Assembly (NCBI GenBank): GCA_021234155.1
Contig: JAJEKV010000055.1
Location: 2,537,090 to 2,601,089 of the forward strand
Length of the DNA stretch: 64,000 nt
Direction of reading: 5' to 3'
From: Isoetes taiwanensis
Taxonomy: Eukaryota > Streptophyta > Lycopodiopsida > Isoetales > Isoetaceae
The notes below the pieces were generated by a model. That model was given only the letters and a program-made list of their open reading frames with translations, did no database searches and was not told the DNA's origin. Position numbers and translations under genes: made by a program. Below are positions 23,704 through 35,964 of this stretch, piece by piece; positions within the stretch are counted from its first letter, which is position 1, and every line of letters begins with the position of its first letter.

Positions 23704-24765
23704 CTGTTGAAAGTCACGAGTTGTGCTTAGGAGCCTGTACAATCTCTGCTGCGAGATTGTCTAAATCTCTAGCCTTGCATTTTTGTGCCATCTTTCCACA
23801 TGTGTTCCTGAAGAGTGCATCAAAAGCCTGCCGTTATTCTGTACTTTTTATCTATATTTCCAAGCGAAAATGTAATGGCAAGTTCAAGTTTCCTATTAAC
23901 CGTGTATTTTATCAATGGCTGCTACATTCTAAACTCCACCGTCTATGTTGTTATCAGGCATGCAGATTTCGAGAAAGAAACATTTGCCTATTATATGTGA
24001 AAGTTTATGGAAGCTTAACTTAGTGGCACTATGGTTCTGATCAAGTGATTTAATGGGTTATCATGCGCTGCACCATCTCGATCTTCCTAATAGTATACAA
24101 GTGGAGAAGACTATATTATCATCGTGAAAACCCACATGATTATGGAAGAAGGTATGTCCTTAACAAGCATGGACTATGTCCGTAATCACACATGTTACAA
24201 CAAGCAAATAAATCCAAGAAATTAAAGCGTGGGGGCATGCAATGGCAAGAAGCATTTTCTTATGTATGGATATGTCCTCCCCCGCATGCGTAAATAGAGT
24301 TCAAAAGCTTAAGTTTTTCGTGAGCCCCGGCGCACTAGCATGTTGCGTGAGATGTGGGACACTACCATATGTAGCACCATTCATAATCGAAAGCATATAA
24401 GTAGATGCAAAACAGGTAAATGTTTCCAATGGTCAACATTTATTCTTCATCTCCTCGGACTTCATTGTTCATCTTTTGGTTTCGCTTTCTCGCATAATGT
24501 GTGGCTTTTTGACTGGTTCTAGAGTTTAACACATTAGTTCCTTATCATTAGAGTTCTGTATATCCTTATTGAACTTGTTATATTGTATCATATTGTGCGT
24601 ATCCTTGTTATAGTGTTTATCATATTGGTCCCTCGTCTTTAGAATTCCGATACATTTAAACCATGCAAAGACATCTTATTTTTACTTGTTCTTATAACTT
24701 CTACCTTTAGTTGAAGCGCAGAAATGCCCCCTTTCTTCTTGCATCACACTCTAAATTTGCGTGCT

Positions 24766-25692
24766 CGGGGACATAGAGAGTTTGTTCCAATCTTGGACCG
24801 CCGCACATAACAGAAGTCTATAGTGGAAATGAGGAGAGAGCAACAAGACTGCAAATTTTTAAGAACAATGTGGAGGACATTAACTTGGAAAATTCCAAGG
24901 ATCATAAATACAGTCTTGGCTTGAACAAGTTCGCGGATATGTCCGAACATGAATTTAAGGATTTGTATCTTCCGCAATGAAACCGGACCTGTGTCTAGTT
25001 ACTGCTCGATAAGGCTAAGTTTGTGTCTAATTATAATTATGATAATCTTCCCCATGGTCGGACCGAGAGAGACCGGGTGTCAGAATCGCTATCAAAGATC
25101 GTGGCCTCTCGTGGTAGGGTAACTACATATTTATGGTCTGAAATGCAAAAATTGTATAGATTGAATAAAATAGGGTGGAATTTTGCTCAAGTTTTCTTAA
25201 TCCGAGACAAGACAATTATGATCGCAGGGATGTTGTTGGGCATTTTCAAAGATTGGCGCCAGCTTGAATTGAAAGTTTGCATCAACTTAACACTAGTATC
25301 GAGCAACAATTACTAGACCGTATATACATTGCATCAAGCCACGCCGGATGTCGAAAGGAACTCCGACGGATGCATTCAAGTACATTGTAAAAAGTGGTGG
25401 AATAGAATCAGAGAATTCCTACCCTTATAAGGGCGCCCAAAAGCAATGCAATCAACATCAAGTGAACATCATAGCATCTTTTTTTCCAGTTATTTAATTG
25501 AAACAAGTCAATTCTGTTGAGGTCAACTTTTGTTACTAATTTAGAACATCCAATGACACTGATTATTGGATTCTGAAGAACTCATGGGGAGAATGGTGGG
25601 GCGAGGAAGGTTACATGCCTATCCGTCGGAATGCAAGCATTCATGGTGGAATGTGTGGCCTTGCTCTTCGTCCATCATATCCTCTTGTTTGA
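24766..25692 (+). pseudogene. Papain-like cysteine protease (C1A) pseudogene
   Basis: Pieces occur in the family order. 24766-24979: I29 inhibitor prodomain, with ESLFQSW, RATRLQIFKNNVEDINLENS and YSLGLNKFADMSEHEFKDLY, then a stop. About 25040-25110: an eroded catalytic-Cys region (AIKDRG kept, CGSCW degraded). About 25260-25460: EQQLLD and DAFKYIVKSGGIESENSYPY followed by C. 25552-25692: [20 protein letters not shown] then [12 protein letters not shown]-stop, keeping the active-site Asn motif. An intact protein would be a secreted or vacuolar protease. The catalytic-Cys region is broken, the His segment is not recognisable and frames shift between blocks. It lies inside the 22.5-26.7 kb candidate composite element. 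Confidence 0.8.
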
Positions 25693-26109
25693 AATCTAAG
25701 ATGTTTATGCTCCAAGTTGACATGTTTAAAACAATTGACACTTAACAAGGTTCTAAATTTCGCAATTATTCGAAGCCAACATCACAATCTCTAAGAAGAA
25801 TATTTGTATTTGGTTCTCCTCGAAGAAGTGTGTGATGAACCGGAAATGCTTCTAAATGAGAAAGGGGACTCATGAAAACTTTGGATTGAACCAACCGGGT
25901 GAGATACTTTACACATATGCAAATGGAACAAAAGCAACAATTTGAATGAGAAAGTTGTAGACTTTATTAACCACATTTGCAGTCGAAATTGTTGTTTGAA
26001 GGCCAGTCAGCAGCCAAAAAATAAGGAGCACAAATGAGCTGACGAGCCTGTTTCTGAGACAAGTGCATTTCATGACTCAACAGTCCTAAATTCCTGCTTA
26101 TTAAAAACT

Positions 26110-26412
26110 TCATGACAGCAAGCCAAATTTGGCATAAAGGTCAATCAATGTGGTGCCCACAAACCAGTCTTTATCCAAACCCTTCTGCACCTTTCTATGT
26201 ATCTCTTGGCCCTTGTCAATAGCCCCTATGCTGCCATAGCACTTTAAGCCACAAAAAATGTGACAACATCTGGTCAGAACTTCCTTTCCACATCTATGTT
26301 CAACACAACCTGCAATCATTTCATTCCATGAGACTACATTTCTGATTATGAGATGGTCAGAGACATTCTGTGCCTCTGTAACCGAATGAGACTTGGCATA
26401 TATGCTGATCAA
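26110..26412 (-). pseudogene. PLS-class PPR gene fragment
   Basis: The minus-strand frame carries ISIYAKSHSVTEAQNVSDHL followed by IIRNVVSWNEMIAGCVEH, and later GSIGAIDKGQEIHRKVQKGL with DKDWFVGTTLIDLYAKFG. These are the P-L-S signatures of plant organelle RNA-editing type PPR proteins (family form 'LIxMYAKCG…ARxVFDxMxxRxVVSWNAMIxGY' and 'G…GxxIHxxVxKxGLDxDxFVGTxLIDMYAKCG'). Roughly two and a half motifs remain, with a deletion between them and no E/DYW end. It is within the candidate composite element. Confidence 0.75.
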
Positions 26413-26662
26413 AATGTTACAACTCTAGATAACCAATACAATCACATGAACTCAGTCAATTTGTGTTAATAAAACCTACATAACAATCACTACATGATAG
26501 AACAACACATACAACCATCTCAATGAATAGCAACTTTATTAATAAAAAACACTATTGTTCTTGCGTTCATTCGAACATAAAAGAACGAAACAGAACCTAT
26601 GAAACCACAACCTCGAGCCATCAGAGGGCAACCCCTCGTGCGCAGCACCTTGTTTTTCCTTA

Positions 26663-27300
26663 CATGCGAGACATCCAGTAATGCACCATCTTCAATATTT
26701 AGTATTTTGAATTCCTACTTGCGCCTATGTAACTAGATTTGTTTGATCTTGGTGACATTCAGTGTTATATGGCTATGGTTCCTCTCGGTCTTTATCTTCA
26801 ATTCAAGGATAGGTTCCTGGTATGCATGTGCAATGGGTATAGTTTAAACCAATTCGAGAGTAGCATGTAATGTGCATTTATAGTGACATCCTTGTGTATT
26901 GCTCTCCACTCCTTCAATGGTTTTTACGACTTTAATGGGCATGACCAGTAAAGCTACCATAGCCCTCAAGAAACAAACGTGTTACAGTCACGGTTATCTA
27001 CAAACTTAGTTATCATTCCATTGAGTCCATTTCACATGCTTGATGCATAATGGAGTATATATTTCTTTATTTTAATTGTCTCAATGCTTTAATGCAGCCA
27101 ATTTGCAAGGAGATGCATTGTGATGTGGAAGTTGATAGTCCTCATCCATTTCTATATTGTCCAAATTTAAGAGATGTTAAATTGGTACGTATGCTAGCTG
27201 GTGAATCCTTGGTAAGTCTGGACAGAGTAGAATGGACAATGCTACAGAAATTTTGGGGCATTTCGTGCGTGTTACTTAATTCGCACTTTTGACTGCAGTA
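26663..27300. other. Mostly non-coding; one possible small exon
   Basis: At about 27101-27180 a segment with a plausible acceptor (TTTAATGCAG) and donor (GTACGTATG) encodes PICKEMHCDVEVDSPHPFLY followed by CPNLRDVKL on the plus strand. I do not recognise it. Without adjoining exons it is only a suggestion. The rest shows no structure. Confidence 0.2.
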
Positions 27301-27336
27301 ATCAAGATTCATATCTTTGTTACAAAATTCATCCAT

Positions 27337-29238
27337 TTAAAAATTCAATGTAACTACATCGTACATATGGTCGTTTTCGGTCAAAGTCTTGACTTGCTCA
27401 TATGCGTCGGCTAATCTATCTGCTTTACAAAGACCATAAATGAGCATGTTGTGGGTAATTGTATCTGGAACAAGGCCATTCTGCACCATGTCTTTAAGAA
27501 AACTCTCTGCTTCTTCAAGTTTTGCCACCTTACAAAAACCACTAATAAAATCGTTATAGGTGACCATATCAGGCATTATTCCTCGATATCGCATGGTCTC
27601 AAAAACTTTATGAGCCTCTTCTACTTCACTTGCTTTGCAAAGTGCACCAATAACCCTGTTATAGACAGTGATATCAAAGACATATCCTCTATCTACCATG
27701 AATTGAAGAATCTTGACAGCTTCTTATGCCTTATTTTCTCTACACATGAGTTTCACAAATGCCCCTTCTCAATCAAACTATCCAATACTATACTTGCTTC
27801 ATCTAATCTACCAGCTTTACAAAGATTTTCAAATGAGTTGTGCGTGCTTTGATGCTAGGAGCATCCCTGTCAACAATATCTTTTAGAAGTTGTCGTACTG
27901 CATCATGACTTCCTTTTCCACGCCATGAATGGATAATGCTATATGAGAAATAACACTTGAGTGACATATCAACAACAAGCATACTAATTTGTCCTGTTTT
28001 TCTTGCTTTACTGAACCCACTGATAAGAACCTTATATACAGAAGCATTAGAATGATAACCTCTTTGTAGCATTATTTGAAACAATGTATAAGCTTCATCA
28101 ACCCTGCTTTCTCTACAAAGCCCATGTATAACTGTGTTGTATGTCACTAAATCTGGAATATGGTGCTTTAGAACCATCTTGTCTAAAAGTTTATATGCAG
28201 CATCAAATTTGCTTTCCTTGCATAGAGCATTAAGCAAAATGTTATATATAATTGCATTTGGAACAAAACCCCTGTCAATACCTTTTGTATAGAGGTTGCA
28301 TGCCTCTTCAAGTTTCTTGATATTACAGAGCCATTTTAGGAAAGAATTATATGTAGCAGTATTTTGTGTGTGACCTCTTTGAATCATTTCATTAAGGAGC
28401 ACGTGTGCTGCATCTAGTCTTTGAACTCTACAAAGGCCACTTAAAAGAATAGTATATGTGATAGCATCTGGATTGCATCCGGTAGTCAACCATCTTTCGG
28501 AATAGCTCATCCGCTTCGTCAATTTTACGTGCCATGAAAAGGCCATGAATTAGAGCATTGTAAGCGATCATATTAGGTTGACAACCTTTTGCAACCATAG
28601 TATAAATCATGTCACATGCATCCTTTATTTTCTCTGCTTTGCAAAGTCCTACCAATATTGAAAATGCAACAATATCTGGAGCATAACCATGCTCAGCCAT
28701 CGTATTGAAAAGCCTATGAGCTGCATCCATATTTCCTACTTTACAAAATCCCCTCATCATGGTGTTATAGGTTATAAGCTTCATCAATTTTGCCCTTTTC
28801 GCATAGGGCATCAAGGAGGATATTACAAGTGATAGTGGTGGGCTTCGCACCTCTTGCTGCCATTTCCTTATGAATCTTGCATGCTACATCAACTTTTCCT
28901 GATAAACAGAGTGCATGAATAAGCAGGCCAAAAGTAAAGGAGTTTGGTTCATGGCTAGCTTCTAGCATCTATTGATAAAGTATGAACTTTCTCATGGTGC
29001 CGTGTTTTTAACAGTTGTATGTAAACACCGAGTGTCTATAACCATTTTGCTTTGTTGCCCAATCAAAAAGCTCGAAGGCAGCATTCGCACTATGTAAGTG
29101 TTTTAAGACCTCTCCTATAGGCAGCTGATTCGCCTTTCCACTCCACTGATTAAGTGCAATGGTTATACCATCATGCCTATTACTTTGACTAAAAACTTTC
29201 AAAATAGAATTTCTTCTAGCCAATGTCTCTTTTGACAA
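27337..29238 (-). pseudogene. P-class pentatricopeptide repeat (PPR) gene, frameshifted
   Basis: From 29238 downward: an N-terminal region (MSKETLARRNSILKVFSQSN … AAFELFDWATKQNGYRHSVF) that stops near 29010, then a long series of 35-residue P-type motifs, such as FTFGLLIHALCLSGKVDVAC, ITYNTMMRGFCKVGNMDAAH, ITYTILLSGLCRVQRLDAAH, VTYNTVIHGLCRESRVDEAY and VTYNDFISGFCKVAKLEEAE. Roughly 14 motifs are recognisable. The frame changes at least four times (near 29010, 28790, 28490 and 27750), so no full product is made. Intact relatives bind organelle RNA. The unbroken motifs suggest recent inactivation. It lies outside the 22.5-26.7 kb bounded segment. Confidence 0.9.
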
Positions 29239-29240
29239 TC

Positions 29241-30760
29241 CATAATCTCTAAATTTATTCCCCTCAAATGCGCCCTTTTTTTTTAAGTGTATAGATGACT
29301 ATTGTGGGCATGAAAAAGCATGTCAAAGTTGAATCCGAAGTTGAAAATATGGTAAGACCAAAGGTTAAACTTGGATATAGGTGCAACATGATGTTACTTG
29401 GTAATCTGTAAAAAGCTTATGCTATGGAAAATTAAGATGCTTATTATGGTGTTTTGGCATGGAAATATATATTATATATGCTGGGGGCTATCTGGAAATA
29501 CGTGAATAGACCGTGCACGTTAGTGAAAATACAAGAAAAATGCCTTAGGGGAATATGGCATATAGTTATACTGGGGTATTAAATTTTTTTAATTGGTTAA
29601 AAGAAAGTTAACCTATAATCATAAAATTTTAGGGCAAACTGAACTCCAGGTACTCGGCTTGTTTTCTCCAGAAATTCGCCCAGAGAAAAGCTCTGACCAC
29701 ATCATTTCCATAGCTAGCACATGGATATACAGTCTTGTAGATATAACTGCTGGAAACGTGAGCCATCTAAAACAGTTCTGCGTTAAGGACTGCCAATATG
29801 ACTATATATGGAGAGACTTGGCTTTTGTAAAATCCGCATTGCCTTGTGCAGACCATTTTTGTCCACACTTCCACCGATGAGCAGAGAGATGGGAAGAAAG
29901 AAAGGGGACCTAAATTTTGCTACTAGAAAGAGGCTGGCACAGGAAAAATAGAATACTAGCTGCAAGAAGGATTTGTTCCAATATCATAAGATTGCAAAGG
30001 TCTCTGAACCAAAGCTTAGTTTAGAGGCAATTGGAAGCAATGTGAATGCTCAAGATGGGCTGTCCAATCAGGAGAAAGCTGAATTACCTGCTGCAGAGGT
30101 GAATGCTACAAACCAAAAAGCAGGAAAAGAGATGGACAAAGGTCTAGCAATGACCAATGCATGTGGATCTACAAGCTTGAAGCATGTAGCTGACGAAAAT
30201 TCTAGCAAATCCAGTGGACTGGAGCGCACTTTTCAAGTTCTAATAGATTAGATCATCTTCTTACATAGTGAATCTAGCTGGTGATATCTTCATGAATGGA
30301 ATATCTAGCATTATAACAAGGGGTTTTTTTTGTGATTTTATACGCTTTTTGGCATGGTTTTTATATGATTTCATGGGCGTATTGCATGAGGCATACTAAT
30401 CAGTATATCTAGAGTGCACACTGGATTCTCTATTTGCATGTTTTTGTTCCTTAAAAACTTAATTCATTTAATTTTATGAAGGCCGTGCAAGCAACGAGGC
30501 ATTCAACTTTAGGGTTCAACTTTAGGGTTTGTCGAGAAGAGGATTTAGAGGAGAGATACACGGTGCACGGTTCATCTCTATGGAATACAGAGACCTACCT
30601 GAACTACCAGCTCCTCCTTCTATGGTCAGGACTTTTCATTTTGCTCTTATATTTTTGCTTAGTGCCTTTATTCTGAAGTTTTTTTTTTCCTCTTTAGCAG
30701 AGTATTGGAGCTCCTATCTTTCCTTACGGATCTGGAAGCTGAAAGGAGTTTGCAAGGCTT
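29241..30760 (+). other. Possible exons of an unrecognised host gene upstream of the copia insertion
   Basis: Two plus-strand stretches look exon-like. 29967-30251 is open for about 94 codons with hydrophilic, charged composition (VSEPKLSLEAIGSNVNAQDG … ADENSSKSSGLERTFQVLID-stop). 30529-30624 reads a SMEYRDLPELPAPPSM segment ending at a possible donor (CTATG^GTCAGG). I recognise neither. They may belong to a host gene into which the copia element inserted at 30766. The remaining sequence is AT-rich and featureless. Confidence 0.25.
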
Positions 30761-30765
30761 GCTAT

Positions 30766-32318
30766 TGTAGAATATATTCATGTTATTCTTGTCAGACTGG
30801 GGTAATAAGGCCCAGCCAAATCTTAGGTCAATGCAGGTTGATCTAATTGAGTTTCAAAGTTAATATCTAAGGGAATGGGAAAGCTAAGGTTTAACTCCCT
30901 AAGGTTATTCAAGATTGAAGTTTAAAGGAAGGAAGGAAGGAAGGTATTTTTATCGCCCACGGAGACCAATCGGTCTATGGGACCCAATACAAAAAAGCAG
31001 CAAAGCGGATTCTTGCCGGATTAAAACCCCCACCAAGGGTTTTCGAGGGAAAAAGCGCAAAGCAAAATCACCTGACAAACCGTCCCAACATATAAAATGC
31101 AAAACACCCAAATATATACAAATCATGCACCGCAAGACCAGTAGTGCCTAATCAGCGGGCAGCTAGGCGGGGCAAAGGTGACCTCGCAGTCCAAGATCCC
31201 CGAATATGCACGACCCCGTGGCACGTGACCGACGGTGTGTTCATCGGCAAATGTAAAGGGGCAAGTCCGCCGCATTAAGGGCGTATCTGCCGATCCGGAT
31301 CGGTGAGCGCCGGGCAACTCTGGAAAGTGTGAGACTCATCCTCAATGGCACCCGTTTGACGTTAATCGACAGAGCGGCTCGAGGGGTCCCAATCCACCCG
31401 CCCGCCTCGTCGCGAAGATGGTGGGCACCTCGCGTAATGGAGGCAATGAGTCTCGCTTTTCGGGGGCACCGGGAACGCGGTAGAGCTGTGGGCCCCTGCC
31501 AACCGGGGTTGATGTGCTCCTTGTAATGGGCCGCTTTGACCTCGCCGAGGCGTAGGGGTCCCGAGCTTGCCAAGAAGCAAGCGCCTAGGTACTCCATGAG
31601 CCTATCCGCGTCAGCCGTGTCCACCTGCGCGATCCATTGCTCCTCGCGACGTTCCATCCGGGCGAATCCACGATCTCTTTACCCTCCAACAGGCCCCCGA
31701 GCCGCCATGGACCCATTGCCGCTGTAAGCCAAAAGGGAGCCGAGCATCACCCATAGTAACCACTTTCTGAAAATAGACGATGTGTCTATCAAGGGCTGCC
31801 CGCTGAAGCGGCAAGAATCCAGTTTCCTGCAGCAGAATCTGATAGGGGACTGAAGGTTTCACCTGAAGTGCCCGTGCCAAAAATGCCTTCTGCACCTGCT
31901 CCAAGTCATTCCAGGTCACCAAAGATACATTATAAGGTTATATGCCCTTTATAGGATAATTCGTGAAAGGGGGGAAAACCCATTCAATATGGAAACTTGT
32001 TGTTCCTAGCACCTATGGGTCGATCGGCACGCCATGGCGGCCGGATCTTGGCCTGTAAATATGTAAGAAGAAGTCAGTGATATTTTCATGGTTTTACAGG
32101 TTGAACGGATGTATAGGTTGCCGGATTGAAGGCATGCTTGGGCTGTCGAATGAATAGTCAACATAGCTACAGTTTTCCAGTCAATCCCATTGCTACAGTG
32201 TTATTACTGTAGCTTGCCAATGGTTAAGTAATAATTCAATGTTAAGATATTATTGACCATTGTAATTGTAGTTTGAGTTGAATGGGATTGTACAAAATTA
32301 ACTGAATTGTCTAGATCA
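30766..32318 (+). repeat. 5' LTR of the copia element (interrupted by LINE C, 3' end deleted)
   Basis: 30766-30930 and 31923-32318 align to the 3' LTR at 35965-36540. LINE C interrupts them. The LTR is joined to mid-gag sequence at CTAGATCAAAT^GGGATATGAT, so about the last 24 bases of the LTR are missing. It also lacks a 14-base segment (ATGCATAGCAATTC) present in the 3' LTR. Confidence 0.9.
30932..31922 (-). mobile_element. LINE C: 5'-truncated LINE nested in the copia 5' LTR
   Basis: On the minus strand the 3' end shows GGGTCCCATAG, hairpin arms AGACC and GGTCT with loop GATT (complement of 30963-30976), then GGGCGATAAAAATA and a tail read on the plus strand as GGAAGGAAGG. Coding remnants correspond to the region after RT: 31611-31922 includes VTWNDLEQVQKAFLARALQV then QETGFLPLQRAALDRHIVYF. 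The same region of LINE A (5367-5753) gives HHLERSRAVRKAFLARQSG. The uninterrupted 3' LTR gives the pre-insertion sequence. A short AAAG shared at both edges may be the target duplication. Confidence 0.85.
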
Positions 32319-32319
32319 A

Positions 32320-35300
32320 ATGGGATATGATGATGATGAACAGACTACTGAAGTCTTATATGCTGGAAAATATAAAGGGAAGAAAACCAGCAATAATAGT
32401 GACAAGGAGAAGATCGGACCATGCTATAATTGCAATAATTATGGACACTTGAAGGCTGACTGTCCTAAGCTAAGAAAAGACACCATTTGTTACAATTGTG
32501 AAGGAAAAGGTCACATTGCTTCAAATTGTTCAAGCCCTAAGGGCCTGAACTATAAAGGAAGAGGCAGAGGCAGGGGATATAGAGGAGGATCTGCTGCTAG
32601 AGGAAGGGGTGCAGCCAAAACTAGTCCATCCTTGAATCTAGCTCAAGAATCTCGAGGGGATGAAGATGAACAAAATGAAGATGATGAGGTAAAGTACCCT
32701 GAATTATGTCACTTGCTAAAACATGAAAATAACCATGATATGATGATTATAGATTCAGGAGCTGAGAGGACAGTAACATCATCTACACACATGCTCAAAA
32801 ATTGCAGGGGAGTCAAAGGGGGGCACGTGCAATTAGGAAATGGAGAGTTACAAGAAATTAGAGATGCTGGGATGCTGGAACTTTTTGACTTGGAAGGCAA
32901 AGCAGTTAAATTAGGAGAGGTTCTATGTGTGCCAGGATTAGTCAGAAATTTAATTTCTGTGTGCCAGCTGTTAGATCTTGGATATAAAGTTTTATTTGAA
33001 AGATTACAATGTAAAGTGTTTCTTGACAATAAATTGAAGTTTGTTGGCAAAAGAGTTGGGAATTTATTTGGTCTAAATGCTGATCAACTTGTTCAAAGTG
33101 TCAATCTGGTAACTTGCTCAAATTTTAAATTGTGGCATGAAAGAATGTGTCATGTAAATTCAAAAACAATTGAGCTTTTAATCAAAAAAGGGTTGCTTGA
33201 AGCCTTTGAACTCAAGGATGAAAAATTCAAATGTGCAGGTTGTATTCTAGGCAAGCACACAAGGCTCCCTTTCAAAAAATCCTTGAAAAAGCAAAAGGGG
33301 TACTGGATTTGATCCATTCAGACCTATGTGGACCATTGAATGTAGCAAGTATTTCTGGAAAAAGATATTTTATAACCTTTGTTGATGATTATAGCAGGTT
33401 GACAAAAGTATATTGTTTAAGCACCAAAGATCAAGCTCTTCAAGCATTTAAGCACTTTGTAAATGAAGTACAACTAGAAACTGGAAGAAAGGTGAGATGC
33501 TTAGACAGAGGAGGAGAGTTTTTGTCAAATGAATTTAAGCACTATTGTAATGTACTTGGTATCAAAAGACTGTTGACTTGCAGATTCTCCTCTCAACAAA
33601 ATGGAATTGCTGAGAGGAAGAATAGAACTATACTTAATGCTGTCAGAAGCATGCTTAAGTATTCAGGGTTGCCCAATTTCCTTTGGGAAGAGGCTGTTAA
33701 GGCAGCAGTCTTTGTGTAGAATTTACTGCCCTCTATAAGCATAAAGGGACAAATCCCATTGACACTTTGGTGTTCAAAGACCCCTGACTATACTAGACTG
33801 AAAGCCTATGGCTGTTTAGCATATGCTCATGTGCCAGAAGAGCTCAGAAAAAAGTTGGACGATTGGGCATACATTACTTATATGGTCGGGTATGATTTAC
33901 AATCCAAGGCTTACAGGTTATATGATCCAAGCAAAAGAAGAATCATAATAAGCAGAGATGTATTGTTTGATGAGGATCAATTCTATAAGGTACTGCCAAT
34001 AATTAACAGGCCCGCAGATCTAGTTGAAAGTAAGGTTGAAAAAAGAGTACAATTCAAGGATGAAGTTGACAGACCTGCAATGGTGACTGATATAGATGAG
34101 GAAGATGAAATAAAATTAAACCAAACACTGCCCAACACTAATGCAAGTGTGCAGCAAGAGGTTGCAGAAAAAGAAATAAGTATTGAACCTATGTTGCCTA
34201 ACACTAATGTGGACTTTGAGAATGTGCAGAATGATGACTCAGCAGACCAACAAGTAAATAAACCAGCTGGCCCTATCAGGAGGAAGAAACGGACTGAAGC
34301 TCAAATCATTAAAGATGAAGGTGAAACTAATTATGAAAAGTTTGGAAGGGATAATCTTGGAAAAAGCAAAAGACTCAAAGAAAAAGAAGGTGAGATTCTT
34401 GGTTTGTTTGAAATACTAATGCACTTGGATATTTCAGTTCCCAAAACTTATGAAGAGGCAATTGACTCAGCTGACAACAAAGAATGGTTAAAAGCAATGC
34501 AAGGGGAAATGAATTCCTTTAGCAAGACTGATACATATGAACTAGTAGATGCTCCAGAAAATAAAAACATTGTGGGATGTAAATGGTTGTACGAGTTAAA
34601 AACAGAGGCAGATGGCAAAACTCCTAAGTTTAAGGCTCAGTTAGTGGCTCAAGGTTTTTCACAGAAATATGGTCAGGATTATGAAGAAACATTTTCCCCT
34701 CTTGTTAAAATGAATAGTATAAGAATGCTTTTAGCAATTGCCAATGCAGCAAATTTGAGATACATCACATGGATGTAAACACTGCATTTTGAGGAAGACA
34801 TTTATATGAAACAACCTAAAGGTTTTGAAAAAGGAACTGGAAAGGTTTGGAAGTTAAAAAGGGCTGTATATGGGCTGAAGCAGTCTCCAAGGGAATGGTC
34901 AATGTATAGATTCCTACTTGAGAGAACAAGGGTTTAATAAGTTTCAGAATGATGGCAACCTTTCTGGAGAAGATTGATGCATAATAGCCCTGTATATTGA
35001 TGATAATTTGATGGTCTCAAATGGGACACTGCAAGAAAGTTCTGAACAACAAATTTAAGATGCAGATCTAGGTGAACTAAGGAAGTTCTTAGGGATTGAG
35101 GTGCACAGGAACAGGCCTAATAAAACTTTGACACTCACTCAGGAAAGTCAAATAGAAGGAATGCTCAAAAAATTTAATATGGAAGGCTGCACAATATATC
35201 AAAAACTCCCATTGTGCCAGGTATGAAGATATCTGCCAAGATGGGCCCAAGAACAGAAGAAGAAAGGGAAGAAATGAAAAATATACCTTACATATCACTG

Positions 35301-35964
35301 GTAGGATGCCTATCCTATGTAGCAAATTGCACACGCCCTGATATAGCATTTGCAGTCAATATGTTAAGCAGATACAATAATGATCCAGGAAGGGATCATT
35401 GGATAGCAGTAAAAGGGGTATTAAGGTACCTCAAGGGAACAATGGATGATGGGATAACATATAGTACAGGGAATATGCAATTGCAAGCTTATTGTGATGC
35501 AGATTGAGGGGGAGACCTTGACACACGAAAATCAACTTCTGGTTATTTAATTTTCTTAGGAGGGGCTCCAGTTGCATGGAAGTGCAAAAAACAAACTGCA
35601 ATTGCTATGTCTACTGCTGAGGCAGAATATGCTTCAGCTGCTTTAACCACTAAGGAGATAATCTGGGAAAGAAGACTATTGTGTGAACTTGGTCATAACC
35701 AGTTTGAGGCCACTGAACTATTCTGTGATAGCACCAGCTGCATTGCAATGACCAAAGATCCAGTCCTACATAAGAGGACTAAACATATAGAGCTGGAACT
35801 TCATTTTATCAGAGAAATTGTGAAGAAGAATACAGTCAAATTAGTTTATGTGAATACTGCAAAACAACTGGTAGACATTTTAACAAAGGCATTGTCTGAA
35901 AGGAAGTTTACAGAATTAAAACAATTGATTCAGGGCAGCAGTGAAGATAACATGAAGGGGGGAA
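32320..35964 (+). pseudogene. Copia gag-pol polyprotein, 5'-deleted and frameshifted
   Basis: The first frame (32320-33312) starts within gag: two zinc knuckles (CYNCNNYGHLKADC and CYNCEGKGHIASNC), an Arg/Gly-rich linker, protease motif MIIDSGAERTVTSS and the integrase Zn region (LWHERMCHV … CAGC). After a frame change, 33231-33719 holds the integrase core (DLIHSDLCGPL, FVDDYSR, DRGGEF, NGIAERKNRT) and ends in a TAG. 33759-34778 continues with the integrase C-terminus and RT (NIVGCKWLYELKTEADGKTP). RT goes on out of frame with YGLKQSPREW and the catalytic box ALYIDDNLMVS near 34990. 35214-35969 carries RNase H: AYCDAD then TGA (usual Trp) before GG, SGYLIF and STAEAEYASA. Several frame changes make it non-functional alone. 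Confidence 0.92.
35950..35964 (+). promoter_or_regulatory. Polypurine tract
   Basis: GAAGGGGGGAA lies directly before the 3' LTR, as expected for the plus-strand primer site of LTR retrotransposons. The matching primer-binding site after the 5' LTR has been deleted. Confidence 0.85.

Larger units (their letters stand above)
22501..26662. mobile_element. Candidate gene-fragment-capturing transposon bounded by an inverted pair of structured motifs
   Basis: At 22512-22542 the plus strand reads ACAAGGTGCTGCGCAC, two bases, then a GGGTTGCCCTC block. The reverse complement of 26624-26653 carries the same two blocks in the same order with one or two differences. Each end contains two nested mini-hairpins, GTGC-TGC-GCAC and GAGGG-TTG-CCCTC. 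GGAAAA lies just outside both ends. Between the ends are broken pieces of an RBP45/47-like gene, a papain-like protease and a PLS-PPR gene, and no transposase. This fits a Pack-TIR type element. I found no target-site duplication, so an inverted pair of small solo elements is the alternative. Confidence 0.4.
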
